From NCBI GenBank assembly GCA_041678005.1, contig JBAYOW010000002.1, positions 36,932 to 100,931 of the forward strand: a DNA stretch of 64,000 bases. The letters run 5' to 3'. This document shows positions 7,693-16,952 of this stretch, one piece after another. Each line of letters starts with the position of its first letter. Positions within the stretch are counted from its first letter, which is position 1. The translations under genes were made by a program, and so were the position numbers. Source of the stretch: Sulfurivermis sp041678005 (lineage in GTDB: Bacteria > Pseudomonadota > Gammaproteobacteria > Thiohalomonadales > Thiohalomonadaceae). The notes beneath the pieces were generated by a model. It searched no databases and was not told the origin of the DNA. It saw only the letters and a program-made list of their open reading frames with translations.

Positions 7693-9015
7693 ATGAAACA
7701 AGCCACACGCTCCTTACTCATCCTCTTCACCGGCCTGGCATTGGGCACTCTGCTCACGCTGGGCGGCAGCGTACTGGCCGATCGCTCCAATGAACAACCA
7801 GCCACTCTGCCGCTGGAAGAGCTGCGTAATTTTTCTGAGATCTTCGGCAAGATTAAAGATGACTATGTCGAAGAGGCAAAAGACAAGAATCTGTTGGAAA
7901 ATGCCATACGCGGCATGCTCGCCGGGCTGGATCCACACTCAGCCTATCTTGATCCGGATGAGTTCAAGGAACTGCAGGTTGGCACTAGCGGTGAATTTGG
8001 TGGCCTGGGCATTGAAGTGGGCATGGAAGATGGCTTTGTCAAAGTAGTCTCACCCATCGACGACACACCCGCCCAGGCAGCAGGCGTCAAGGCTGGCGAC
8101 CTGGTCATTCGCCTTGATGAAACACCAGTGAAGGGCATGAGTCTGAATGATGCCGTGAAAATGATGCGCGGCAAACCAGGTACCGACATTACGCTCACCA
8201 TCATCCGCGATGGCGAACAAAAACCCCTTAAGATAACCATCACCCGCGACATCATTCGCGTGAAGAGCGTCAAGTTCCAGATGCTGGAAGAAGGCTATGG
8301 CTATCTACGCATTACCAGCTTCCAGAATCAAACCGCCGAGCAGGTCAACAAAGCTGTCAGCGAAATGAAGAAGACCAACAACAAGATGCATGGTCTGGTG
8401 CTGGATTTGCGTAACAACCCTGGTGGTGTACTCGGTGCTGCGGTATCCGTCTCCGATGCCTTTCTCGACAAGGGCATGATCGTCTACACCGAAGGCCGCG
8501 CCAGGGATGCAGAGCTGCGCTATACCGCAACGCCTGGCGATATCCTCAAAGGCGCGCCCATTGTCGTGCTGGTCAATGGTGGCTCGGCATCGGCCTCGGA
8601 GATTGTCGCCGGGGCACTACAGGATCACAAACGCGCCATAATCATGGGCTCACGCACCTTCGGCAAGGGCTCGGTGCAGACTATCTTCCCGATGAGCAAC
8701 AACAGCGCCATCAAGCTCACCACTGCGCGCTACTACACGCCAGGTGGTCGCTCAATCCAGGCCGATGGCATCGAGCCGGATATCAAGCTCAAGGCCGTCA
8801 AACTGGTGGAGACAGAAGACAATGAAGGCGATCGACTAAAGGAGGCCAACCTGACCGGCCACCTGGCCAATGGTAATGGCAAGACCAGCAAGGATGGCGA
8901 AAAGGACAAAGATGACAAGAACCAGACATCTGTTGATATCGTCAACAAAGACTATGCCCTGCACGAAGCACTCAACCTGCTCAAGGGGCTGACCATCCTG
9001 CAAGCGCGTCAATAG
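7693..9015 (+). CDS. ctpA: Carboxy-terminal processing protease (S41 family)
   Basis: Periplasmic or membrane-anchored serine protease of 440 aa. A hydrophobic signal/anchor covers residues 7-30. The N-terminal S41 cap and a PDZ domain (about 85-170, GLGIEVGMEDGFVKVVSPI) come first. The catalytic core follows, with LDLRNNPGG, the serine in GGSASASEIVAG (Ser300) and the general base lysine in RTFGKGSVQT (Lys325), 25 residues apart as in Prc. The C-terminal region is lysine/aspartate-rich (GEKDKDDKNQ). It is part of the envC-ctpA-yibQ cell-envelope cluster, and CtpA proteases commonly degrade or process peptidoglycan-hydrolase adaptors. Confidence 0.95.
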   Translation: MKQATRSLLILFTGLALGTLLTLGGSVLADRSNEQPATLPLEELRNFSEIFGKIKDDYVEEAKDKNLLENAIRGMLAGLDPHSAYLDPDEFKELQVGTSGEFGGLGIEVGMEDGFVKVVSPIDDTPAQAAGVKAGDLVIRLDETPVKGMSLNDAVKMMRGKPGTDITLTIIRDGEQKPLKITITRDIIRVKSVKFQMLEEGYGYLRITSFQNQTAEQVNKAVSEMKKTNNKMHGLVLDLRNNPGGVLGAAVSVSDAFLDKGMIVYTEGRARDAELRYTATPGDILKGAPIVVLVNGGSASASEIVAGALQDHKRAIIMGSRTFGKGSVQTIFPMSNNSAIKLTTARYYTPGGRSIQADGIEPDIKLKAVKLVETEDNEGDRLKEANLTGHLANGNGKTSKDGEKDKDDKNQTSVDIVNKDYALHEALNLLKGLTILQARQ

Positions 9016-9019
9016 CAAG

Positions 9020-9811
9020 ATGATATTCCAGCGCATGCTTATTGCCTTGGTGCTGAGCTGCGCTGCGCTGGCAGCACAGGCTCAGCCATTGATCGCCATT
9101 ATCATCGACGATATTGGCGACCGCTACGACTACGGTATGCGCGCCATGAATCTCCCTGGCGCGCTTACCTACTCCATCCTGCCGCATACTCCCTACGCCA
9201 GACACTTCGCCGAATTGGCTCATCGCCAAAGTCGAGAAGTGATGCTGCACCTGCCCATGCAGGCCGAGCGCGGCAACCGCCTTGGCCCAGGCGCTATCAC
9301 CCAGGCAATGTCAGAAGAAGAATTCCGCCACAGCGTACGGGATAATCTTGCCTCCATTCCTCACGTACGTGGCATTAATAATCACATGGGCAGCCTGCTA
9401 ACCCGCTCACGCATGCACATGAACTGGCTGATGAGCGAAATCGAAGCCCACGATGGACTGTTCTTTGTCGATAGCGTGACCACCTTGCACACCGTGGCAC
9501 AATATGTCGCACAGGGTCATCAACTGCCCACCACCAGACGCGATATTTTTTTGGATAGCGAACGTGATATCGACAGCATACGCCGACAGTTTGCCCGCTT
9601 GCTTGATGTGGCCTACCAAAACGGCCACGCATTGGCCATCGGCCACCCTTATCCCGTTACCATGCAAGTACTGAGCGAAGTACTGCCTTATCTGGATAAC
9701 TTCGGCGTCCAGCTCGTATCAGTATCAAAACTTATTTCCAGCCAACAACAAAGGAGACCAAAACTATGGCACGCGTCCTTGCCCCCCTCGCCCCCGGCTG
9801 CGAAGAACTAG
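9020..9811 (+). CDS. yibQ: Divergent polysaccharide deacetylase family protein YibQ
   Basis: A 263-residue secreted protein with a signal peptide ending around AAQAQ. Conserved family motifs are IIIDDIGD at the start, ILPHTPYA, LHLPMQ, NNHMGSLLT and IGHPYP. This is DUF610, a divergent polysaccharide deacetylase fold whose enzymatic activity is unknown. It begins 4 bp after ctpA. Its 3' end overlaps the next gene by 46 bp in another frame, which gives an unusual proline-rich tail (PPSPPAAKN). Confidence 0.92.
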   Translation: MIFQRMLIALVLSCAALAAQAQPLIAIIIDDIGDRYDYGMRAMNLPGALTYSILPHTPYARHFAELAHRQSREVMLHLPMQAERGNRLGPGAITQAMSEEEFRHSVRDNLASIPHVRGINNHMGSLLTRSRMHMNWLMSEIEAHDGLFFVDSVTTLHTVAQYVAQGHQLPTTRRDIFLDSERDIDSIRRQFARLLDVAYQNGHALAIGHPYPVTMQVLSEVLPYLDNFGVQLVSVSKLISSQQQRRPKLWHASLPPSPPAAKN

Positions 9812-10314
9812 AAGCCGTCACCATCATCAACTTACTGCGCCGCGCCGACATAGAAGTCATCAGCGCCAGCCTCGATAGCGGCCCCGTGAAGGGGGCGCAC
9901 AATATCATCCTGCAGGCAGATACCACACTGGATGAAGCGCTGAAAAGTGACTACGACATGGTCGTCCTGCCTGGCGGTGGCCCCGGCTCCGACCGACTGG
10001 ACCAAGACCCACGTATCGAAGCCGTGCTGCAAAAAATGGCTAGTGCAGAAAAATATACGGCTGCCATTTGCGCCGCCCCCAAGGTGCTCGGCCGGATTGG
10101 GTTGCTGACAGGCAAACGCGCCACCTCTTATCCAGGTGTTGTCGATAAGATGGCGCTACCCGAAGTCACCTACCTGAACGAAGCCGTAGTGCAGGACGGC
10201 AAGGTCATTACCTCGCGCGGCCCCGGCACAGCAATAGACTTCGCTCTGCAGCTCATTGAGGTTCTCACCAACCGTGCTAGGCGCGAACAGGTCGAAGCCG
10301 GACTGGTGCGCTAG
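9766..10314 (+). CDS. yajL: DJ-1/YajL-family protein
   Basis: A 182-residue cytosolic protein of the DJ-1/ThiJ/PfpI superfamily. The nucleophile elbow is AAICAAPKVL with Cys102, preceded by the conserved glutamates near residue 14 (GCEELEA) and the VLPGGGPGS loop. Family members have been described as oxidative-stress chaperones and as glyoxalase or deglycase enzymes; the exact activity is debated. AAAGGAG upstream of the ATG, inside the yibQ reading frame, is a good ribosome site and supports the 46-bp overlap. ubiD follows 6 bp later. Confidence 0.93.
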   Translation: MARVLAPLAPGCEELEAVTIINLLRRADIEVISASLDSGPVKGAHNIILQADTTLDEALKSDYDMVVLPGGGPGSDRLDQDPRIEAVLQKMASAEKYTAAICAAPKVLGRIGLLTGKRATSYPGVVDKMALPEVTYLNEAVVQDGKVITSRGPGTAIDFALQLIEVLTNRARREQVEAGLVR

Positions 10315-10320
10315 CCACTT

Positions 10321-11784
10321 ATGAAATACAAAGATCTACGGGATTTTATTAAATTACTTGAGCAACGGGGCGAGCTGAAGCGCATTAGCATCGAGGTCGA
10401 TCCATATCTGGAAATAACGGAAATCTGCGATCGTGTGTTACGGTGCGGTGGCCCGGCCTTGTTGTTTGAGAATCCCAAGGGTCACAAGGTGCCGATACTG
10501 GCCAATTTGTTTGGTACGCCTGAGCGCGTGGCGCTTGGCATGGGTGAGGAGTCGGTAAGCGCCTTGCGTGAGGTCGGTCAGTTGCTGGCCTTTCTAAAGG
10601 AGCCTGAGCCGCCCAAGGGCTTGCGTGATGCGATTGAAAAACTGCCGCGCTTCAAACAGGTGCTCAATATGTCGCCCAAGCTTGTCAAACATGCTGCTTG
10701 TCAGGAAATAGTGCTGACTGGCGATGAGGTTGATCTGGCACAATTACCGATCCAGACCTGCTGGCCTGGTGATGTTGCGCCACTCATCACCTGGGGTCTG
10801 GTGATCACCCGAGGGCCACACAAGGAACGACAGAATCTCGGCATTTACCGTCAGCAAGTTTTGGGCAGAAACAAGCTCATCATGCGCTGGCTTTCGCACC
10901 GTGGTGGTGCGCAGGATTTTCGTGAGTTTCAGCAGCAGCACCCCGGCCAGCCGTTTCCCGTGGCCGTTGCCCTTGGTGCCGATCCGGCGACCATACTCGG
11001 CGCGGTGACTCCCGTGCCAGATACCTTGAGTGAATATGCTTTTGCCGGTCTTCTGCGCGGCAGCAAGAGCGAGGTGGTCAAATGCATCGGCAATAATCTG
11101 CAAGTGCCCGCCTCGGCAGAATACGTACTGGAAGGCGTAATTCATCCGGATGAAATGGCCGAAGAAGGACCATATGGCGATCACACTGGCTACTACAATG
11201 AAGTAGATCGCTTTCCAGTCTTTACTATCGAGCGCATTACCCAGCGACAAAATCCTATTTACCACTCGACCTATACCGGTCGGCCACCGGATGAGCCAGC
11301 CGTACTCGGTGTGGCGCTCAACGAGGTATTCATTCCCATCCTGCAAAAACAATTTCCTGAGATTGTGGATTTTTATCTGCCACCGGAGGGCTGCTCCTAT
11401 CGCATGGCCGTTGTCAGCATCCGTAAACAATACCCAGGCCACGCCAAACGTATCATGCTGGGGATCTGGTCTTTCCTGCGGCAGTTTATGTACACCAAGT
11501 TTGTCATCGTCACTGACGATAATATTGATATACGCAATTGGCAGGATGTAATATGGGCGATGACAACGCGCATGGATCCGGCACGTGATACCACAATGAT
11601 TGAAAATACACCGATCGACTATCTGGATTTTGCCTCGCCGATCTCAGGACTAGGCTCCAAAATTGGCCTTGATGCCACTAATAAATGGCCAGGCGAAACC
11701 ACGCGCGAATGGGGCCGGCCTATACAAATGAGTGAGGCGGTAAAACAGCGTGTTGATGAGCTATGGACTGAGCTGAAATTATGA
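10321..11784 (+). CDS. ubiD: 4-hydroxy-3-polyprenylbenzoate decarboxylase
   Basis: Prenylated-FMN-dependent decarboxylase of ubiquinone biosynthesis. At 487 aa it has the standard UbiD length. Recognisable segments are MKYKDLRDFIKLLEQRGELK, the Mn/prFMN-binding region with NLGIYRQQVL, the E-rich loop EMAEEGPYGDHTGYY and the C-terminal DARNKW-like DATNKWPGE. The start lies 6 bp after the DJ-1 gene, and the stop overlaps the transporter start (ATGA). Its coding strand is richer in G and T than those of its neighbours. The flavin prenyltransferase ubiX is not in the window. Confidence 0.96.
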   Translation: MKYKDLRDFIKLLEQRGELKRISIEVDPYLEITEICDRVLRCGGPALLFENPKGHKVPILANLFGTPERVALGMGEESVSALREVGQLLAFLKEPEPPKGLRDAIEKLPRFKQVLNMSPKLVKHAACQEIVLTGDEVDLAQLPIQTCWPGDVAPLITWGLVITRGPHKERQNLGIYRQQVLGRNKLIMRWLSHRGGAQDFREFQQQHPGQPFPVAVALGADPATILGAVTPVPDTLSEYAFAGLLRGSKSEVVKCIGNNLQVPASAEYVLEGVIHPDEMAEEGPYGDHTGYYNEVDRFPVFTIERITQRQNPIYHSTYTGRPPDEPAVLGVALNEVFIPILQKQFPEIVDFYLPPEGCSYRMAVVSIRKQYPGHAKRIMLGIWSFLRQFMYTKFVIVTDDNIDIRNWQDVIWAMTTRMDPARDTTMIENTPIDYLDFASPISGLGSKIGLDATNKWPGETTREWGRPIQMSEAVKQRVDELWTELKL

Positions 11785-13169
11785 ACACAAGCAATCACGA
11801 GATATCTGTCCCACGCCATCGTATCATCTTCGCCAGCCTGGTCGGCACCACCATTGAATTCTATGATTTTTATATCTACGCCACCGCCGCAGTCTCGGTA
11901 TTTCCATTGCTTTTTTGTCCCAAAACAGCTAGCGGCACCGAGCTGCTCGCCTCGATGGCCACCTTTTCCGTAGCCTTCATCGCACGGCCAGTCGGCTCCA
12001 TGCTGTTTGGCCATTTTGGTGATCGCATCGGCCGCAAGGCCACCCTGATTGGCTCGCTGCTGACCATGGGCATAGCCACCTTTCTCATCGGCATGTTACC
12101 CACCATCATGCAAATTGGCCTGTGGGCACCAGCCATGCTGACGATACTGCGGTTCTGTCAGGGACTGGGACTGGGCGGCGAGTGGTCGGGTGCTGCCTTG
12201 CTGGCTACCGAAACCGCCGAACCGGGGAAACGCGCACGTGCCGCGATGTGGCCACAGCTCGGTGCACCCTTTGGCTTTATTCTTGCCAATGGCTTTTTTT
12301 TACTGCTAACGCAATGGTTTGACTACAACTCCGCAACGGGGCAACTGGACGACAGCTTTTTGGTTTGGGGTTGGCGACTGCCTCTTCTGTTGTCCATCGT
12401 GATGGTCTCGCTAGGTTTGTATGTGCGTACCAGGCTGGCAGAAACACCGGTCTTTGCCCGCGCGATGGAGCGAGGGGAAAAACTCAAGGCACCATTAAAC
12501 ACGGTCTTTCGCAAACACCCAAAAGAACTATTGCTTGGCACCTTCATCATGCTGGCCACCTATGGGCTGTTTTACCTGATGACCACCTGGATTCTGTCCT
12601 ATGCCATCGGCAAGGTCGAGCTGGGACTTCTCGGTATCAACTACCACGATTTTCTTGTGCTGCAATTGATCTCGGTACTGTTCTTTGCCGCCACCATACC
12701 CATCGCTGGCTGGCTGGCCGACTACTATGGCCGCCGTCATTTTCTGCTGGTGGTAACAGCCGCCTGCCTGGTCTTTGGCCTGAGCTTTAACAGCTTTCTT
12801 GACCCTGCCGTGATGGGCACAGGAGAGCAGGCCAATATGGGCCTAATGTTGTTGTTTCTCTGCACCGGCATGACCCTTATGGGACTATCGTTTGGCCCCA
12901 TGTCGGCGATCCTGCCAGAACTGTTTCCCACTAACGTGCGCTACAGCGGATCTGGCATAGCCTATAATTTTTCTTCCATCCTGGGTGCTGCGTTGACACC
13001 TTTTATCGCCGTCTGGTTGGTACGCAGCTTTGGGGTTGGCTATGTCGGGATCTATCTGTCAACGCTCGCATCACTTACCCTCATAGCACTTTGGCTGGCA
13101 CCGGAAACGCGCGACAAAAGCCTTGATGATCTACAGGCAACGATCAACATAGAAACGACTTCACCCTGA
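11781..13169 (+). CDS. MFS transporter, metabolite:H+ symporter (MHS) type
   Basis: A 462-residue inner-membrane protein with about 12 hydrophobic helices. The N-terminal signature GTTIEFYDFYIYATAA and the loop GHFGDRIGRKATLIG between helices 2 and 3 are typical of the MHS family (ProP, KgtP, ShiA). GLGLGGEWSGAALLATE is the helix 4-5 region. Substrates of this family are dicarboxylates, aromatic acids or osmolytes, and the sequence does not decide among them. The 4-bp overlap with ubiD suggests cotranscription, so an aromatic or carboxylate substrate is possible. Confidence 0.92.
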   Translation: MNTSNHEISVPRHRIIFASLVGTTIEFYDFYIYATAAVSVFPLLFCPKTASGTELLASMATFSVAFIARPVGSMLFGHFGDRIGRKATLIGSLLTMGIATFLIGMLPTIMQIGLWAPAMLTILRFCQGLGLGGEWSGAALLATETAEPGKRARAAMWPQLGAPFGFILANGFFLLLTQWFDYNSATGQLDDSFLVWGWRLPLLLSIVMVSLGLYVRTRLAETPVFARAMERGEKLKAPLNTVFRKHPKELLLGTFIMLATYGLFYLMTTWILSYAIGKVELGLLGINYHDFLVLQLISVLFFAATIPIAGWLADYYGRRHFLLVVTAACLVFGLSFNSFLDPAVMGTGEQANMGLMLLFLCTGMTLMGLSFGPMSAILPELFPTNVRYSGSGIAYNFSSILGAALTPFIAVWLVRSFGVGYVGIYLSTLASLTLIALWLAPETRDKSLDDLQATINIETTSP

Positions 13170-13183
13170 AAATTAACTGTCAG

Positions 13184-13483
13184 TGATTTGCTGCGTAGCA
13201 AACCCCGCCGCTCAGCGTGTAGAAGAATTATTTATGTAAGGCGCAATAACCAGCGGGCGTTGTGTCGAATGCATGGAGCCATATGCGCGAATGTGACAAA
13301 ACTTTTCACCCTCTCCCGCCAGCGGGAGAGGGGGGCTTTACACAGTCAAGGGCGGGCATTCATGCCCGCGTGTGTGTTTATAGTCACGTTCAGCGATCAA
13401 ACAGTCGCTCGACTCAGAACCGTCATTCCCGCGCAGGCGGGAAACCAGGAATTCAAAAAAACTGGACCCCCGCCTTCGCGGGG
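13184..13483. repeat. Modular palindromic repeat block left of the ISL3 remnant
   Basis: The block contains, in order, a degenerate GGCGCAATAACC hairpin (13240-13269), CCCTCTCCCGCCAGCGGGAGAGGG (13309-13334) and GCGGGCATTCATGCCCGC (13352-13369). A linker carrying gctcgactcagaaccg follows, then GTCATTCCCGCGCAGGCGGGAA (13422-13443) and the hairpin CCCCGC-CTTC-GCGGGG (13468-13483). Compared with the copy near 46328-46346, homology stops at 13483, where ISL3 sequence begins. No gene is present. Confidence 0.75.
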
Positions 13484-14690
13484 CCCAGGTAGACTTGGCC
13501 TTGCCCAACGGAGAAGTAACGGTCCGGGTTGCGCCCGAGGCTGGAGCTCGTCATTGCTGTCCGACCTGTGGAGTTGTTTCTCCAGGCTATGATACTCGGA
13601 CACGCCGTTGGCGACATCTGGATACCTGTCAGTACAAGACCCTCTTGGTGGCAGACGTTCCCAGGGTTAACTGTAAGGAACATGGCGTAGTGACTGTGTC
13701 GGTCCCTTGGGCGGAGCCTGGATCTGGATTCACGGCGATGTTTGAGGGGCTGGTTATTGACTGGCTCAAAGAGGCCTCCATCTCGGCAGTTTCACGGTTG
13801 ATGGGACTGAGTTGGAATGCCATAGATGGCATCATGCAGCGTGCTGTTGTGCGAGGACTGGATCGCAGGAAAGAGCAGCACCCAACGCAAATTGGTGTTG
13901 ATGAAACAGCCTTCAGGAAGCGGCATGATTACGTGACGATCGTATCAGACCAGGTAGCGGGGACGGTGCTACATGTTGGCAGTGACCGAAAAAAGGTTAC
14001 GCTGAAGGCATGGTATGAAAGCCTAACGGAAGAGCAGCGAGAGGCGATTGAGAGTGTCTCGATGGATATGTGGCCGGCCTTTATCAATGCCACACTGGAA
14101 AGCCTGCCTGGGGCAGAGGAGAAGATTGCCTTCGATAAATTCCATGTAGCCAAGTACCTTGGCGAGGCGGTGGATAAGGTACGCCGCCAGGAGCACAAAG
14201 CATTGATGGCCGAAGGCTATGAGGATCTCAAGGGCAGCAAATATGATTGGCTCTACAACCCGCAGAACATGACGCACAAACAGAAGCGACGATTCAAGGC
14301 GCTGCGTGAGAGCACGCTGAAGACGGCGCGCGCCTGGGCGATTAAGGAACTGGGCATGTCACTTTGGCACTATGTCAGTAAGACCTGGGCACGCAAAGGC
14401 TGGGAGCAGTGGCTGTCCTGGGCGGTGCGCAGTCGCCTGGACCCCATTAAGGAAGTCGCCAGGACCATCAAGGAGCACCTGTGGGGCATTTTAAATGCGG
14501 TGGTGCTGAAGGTCAGCAATGGACCAGCAGAAGGGCTCAACAGCCGGATAAAAATGATCAAGGTTCGCAGCAGAGGCTTCCGTAACAAAGAGTGGTTTGC
14601 CAATGCCATTTACTTCTATCTTGGCGGGTTAGATCTTTACCCTGAAGCGATAACCCGATGAAGACTACCCACTCGATCAGGGGAAGAGCC
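13484..14690 (+). mobile_element. ISL3-family insertion sequence, left end missing
   Basis: The right end is identifiable: after the transposase stop the DNA ends in a gaagagcc terminus, the complement of the GGCTCTTC-type end of ISL3 elements, at 14690. No matching left inverted repeat is found. Instead, a repeat hairpin is fused directly to coding sequence at 13483/13484. The element is therefore truncated on the left and should not be mobile by itself. Confidence 0.7.
13495..14661 (+). pseudogene. ISL3-family transposase, N-terminally truncated
   Basis: The 388 codons encode most of an ISL3 transposase. They include the zinc-finger part CCPTCGVVSPGYDTRTRRW with the later pair NCKEHG, and the catalytic acids GVDETAF, SMDMWPAF and GPAEGLNSR. 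The C-terminal RSRGFRNKEWFANAIYF helix region is intact. Related proteins have an extra 15-40 residues at the start, and the only start codon here is a TTG placed 12 bases after the foreign repeat junction. The DDE core is complete, so loss of the 5' end is the only visible defect. Its 3' end lies 35 bp before the IS110 start. Confidence 0.8.
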
Positions 14691-14696
14691 AAAATC

Positions 14697-15695
14697 ATGA
14701 GCACTTTTGTTGGTATTGATATTGGCGCAACAGCGTTTGAGGTTGTGGTGCGCCACAATGATAAAAATAGTGACGCGAAAAGCTACAAACAAACGCATCA
14801 AGACCATGAGAAGCTAGCTGCACGACTGATCAAGCTGTACCCTGCCTGCGTCGTTATGGAAGCCACTGGAGTCTATTATTTGAACCTTGCTGTCGTGCTG
14901 TATAACAGCGGTTTAAAAGTTTCCGTGATTAATCCAAACAGCTTTAATCACTTCGCCAAGCTCAAGCTTAGCAACAGCAAAACTGATGCTATTGATGCCG
15001 CCTTACTGGCCGAATACGCGCAGCGCATGTCACCATGCTTATGGACAGCACCCGATCCAAAATACTTGTCGCTTCGAGATACTGGCCGTCAAATCAATAG
15101 GTTGGTAGGGCGTCGCACCGAAGCTAAAAATAACTTACGTGCTTTGAAGGCTAAAGACACAACGTATCAAGTGCTTATAGATGACGAGCAAGAAGGTATT
15201 GAATATTTAGATTCGCGCATCGATCGGTTACGTAATCTGGCTTTGGAAATGATACAGGAAGATGAATTTCTTTCTCAAAAACTAGAAAACCTAACCGCTG
15301 CCATAGGTATCGGGGTTAACAGCGCAATTATGATTATTTGCGAACTTGAGCTTTTGCCAAAACATTTGAAATCAGCACAAGTCAGCCGCTTTGCAGGCCT
15401 CGATGTGCGACTCACGCAATCAGGCACCAGCATCAACAAACCTGGCCGACTGAGCAAAGCAGGCAATGCCTATTTGCGCACAGCGTTATATATGCCTGCT
15501 TTGTCTGCCGCGATACACGACCCAAATGCAAAAACGTTTTATCAATCGCTGATACTACGCGGCAAGAAAAAGATGCAGGCATTGTGTGCTGTGATGCGTA
15601 AAATGCTGACCGGGATCTGGGCGTGTCTACAAACAAACACACCCTTTGAATCCTCAAAATTATTTAGTGAAGAGCATAAAAAAGCTTGCGCTTAA
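14697..15695 (+). CDS. IS110-family transposase (DEDD recombinase)
   Basis: A 332-residue protein starting at ATG 14697 (FVGIDIG). The N-terminal RuvC-like DEDD domain shows D8 in GIDIG, E55 in MEATGVYY, and D97/D100 in KTDAIDA. The C-terminal Tnp_20 domain contains the serine-bearing QSGTS and the KPGRLSKAGNAYLR segment. IS110 enzymes work with a bridge RNA encoded in the noncoding ends of the element. Here only 6 bp separate the ATG from the ISL3 right end, and a dispersed repeat begins about 13 bp after the stop, so no space for a bridge RNA remains. An alternative ATG at 14658 lies inside ISL3 and is rejected. Confidence 0.88.
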   Translation: MSTFVGIDIGATAFEVVVRHNDKNSDAKSYKQTHQDHEKLAARLIKLYPACVVMEATGVYYLNLAVVLYNSGLKVSVINPNSFNHFAKLKLSNSKTDAIDAALLAEYAQRMSPCLWTAPDPKYLSLRDTGRQINRLVGRRTEAKNNLRALKAKDTTYQVLIDDEQEGIEYLDSRIDRLRNLALEMIQEDEFLSQKLENLTAAIGIGVNSAIMIICELELLPKHLKSAQVSRFAGLDVRLTQSGTSINKPGRLSKAGNAYLRTALYMPALSAAIHDPNAKTFYQSLILRGKKKMQALCAVMRKMLTGIWACLQTNTPFESSKLFSEEHKKACA

Positions 15696-15708
15696 ACAGA
15701 GTATCTAC

Positions 15709-15870
15709 GGTTAAATGCGGTACGGTCAGGTAGGGCGCAATAACCAACTGGCATTGCGCCGTATGCAGCAAACCCCTACCCTGCAAAAAACTCACACAAC
15801 CGCATCTCTTCAAGGGAGGATCGAGGTGGGATGGGGTAAATCGCCGTAGAGTAAAGTGTTTTACAATGCA
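15709..15870. repeat. Dispersed repeat abutting the IS110 right side
   Basis: Bases 15709-15746 are identical to the reverse complement of 549-586. The hairpin GGCGCAATAACC...CATTGCGCC (about 15733-15761) follows. The sequence to about 15870 aligns with 46478-46650 (shared words such as gcaaa, cacacaac, cttcaag and taaa-ttttacaatgc). The rest of the interval to 16017 shows no gene. Confidence 0.6.
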
Positions 15871-16017
15871 ATCCAGATAACTTCTGCCATCCTATTGGTA
15901 TTCAACAACACACAGCTGTGCCAGCGCTAAAACTCTACCAGGCCAGAATTACGGCATAATTTTTCCACTATGATTGTTGATGGACGATAATATTACTACG
16001 ACCGAAAACGCCGATCC

Positions 16018-16872
16018 TCAAATCTCTGCCAAGCCTGCGGCCAGCTGCGGATAGTCCAACTGCACACCCAGTTCCTGCAAAACACGATGATTATTCATGC
16101 GGCGTGATTCAGTGAGATAGGACAGCATGGCCGGGCTCAGTTGCAGTCTGGCTTCGGCCATGCTTAACGCTGGCGGTCGCGGTAGAGCAAAGCGATCGGC
16201 TACAGCATAAAAATATTCTGTCATTGTGCCATTACTACCATCACTGACGTTATAGATACGATCCTTGCCACCGCGCATAGCTGCGGCAACACAGATCTTA
16301 GCCAGATCATCGATATGGATGCGGTTGGTATAACCACACTCTTCTTCACGCAAGACAGGCGTGCCCGCCCGCAATCTCGCCAGTGGCCAGCGCCCAGGGC
16401 CATAAATTCCACCAACACGCAGAATATTTATTGCGACTCCCCTGGCTCTTCCCCAGCCGCGTAATACTGTCTCTGCGTCCAGCCGCCTATACACACGATC
16501 AGCACATGGTGTCGGCGGCGTCTCTTCATCTACCCAGGCACCGGCGTGATCGCCATAGACACCAGAAGTAGATATATAGATCACTCGTTCAGGCACTGAA
16601 TCTGTCGCAATAAAATTACGCATGCGTGTATCGACCCTGCCATGCGCAGGTGGCGGGGCGAAATAATATACAATGGCATTGTCAAACGGCAGCTGCAGCA
16701 AGCTGTCGGGATGATCCAGATCGCCTACAATACTTGTTAGGCCCTGAGCATCCAATTGTGCAGCCATCTCGCTGCGGCGCACCAAGGCCTGCACCCTGGC
16801 ATGTTGCCTTAACCAAAGCCGTGCCACGCGCTGGCCAACATCGCCGTACCCAATAACACATATCTTTTGCAA
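16018..16872 (-). CDS. SDR-family NAD(P)-dependent epimerase-like protein (YeeZ type)
   Basis: A 284-residue atypical extended short-chain dehydrogenase. The N-terminal nucleotide-binding motif is GYGDVGQRVARLW instead of the usual GxxGxxG. The segment YISTSGVYGDHAGAWVDE and a YRR in place of YxxxK place it with the YeeZ/NmrA-like proteins, whose substrates are unknown. The start is TTG 16872, supported by GGAG eight bases upstream. It is divergently arranged with the ferredoxin-reductase gene across 80 bp. Confidence 0.8.
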   Translation of the reverse strand: MQKICVIGYGDVGQRVARLWLRQHARVQALVRRSEMAAQLDAQGLTSIVGDLDHPDSLLQLPFDNAIVYYFAPPPAHGRVDTRMRNFIATDSVPERVIYISTSGVYGDHAGAWVDEETPPTPCADRVYRRLDAETVLRGWGRARGVAINILRVGGIYGPGRWPLARLRAGTPVLREEECGYTNRIHIDDLAKICVAAAMRGGKDRIYNVSDGSNGTMTEYFYAVADRFALPRPPALSMAEARLQLSPAMLSYLTESRRMNNHRVLQELGVQLDYPQLAAGLAEI

Positions 16873-16952
16873 GGTTTATCTCCAGACCTGTTTGGTCGAT
16901 AATCAGGTTTTCCATCATGCTCTGCAAGCCAAATACAGCAAGGAAAGATTAA

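Noticed and set aside
14658..14700. IS110 transposase starting at ATG 14658, overlapping the ISL3 stop as a coupled pair
   Set aside because: The extra 13 residues are encoded by the ISL3 right end and do not resemble IS110 N-termini; FVGIDIG begins right after ATG 14697.
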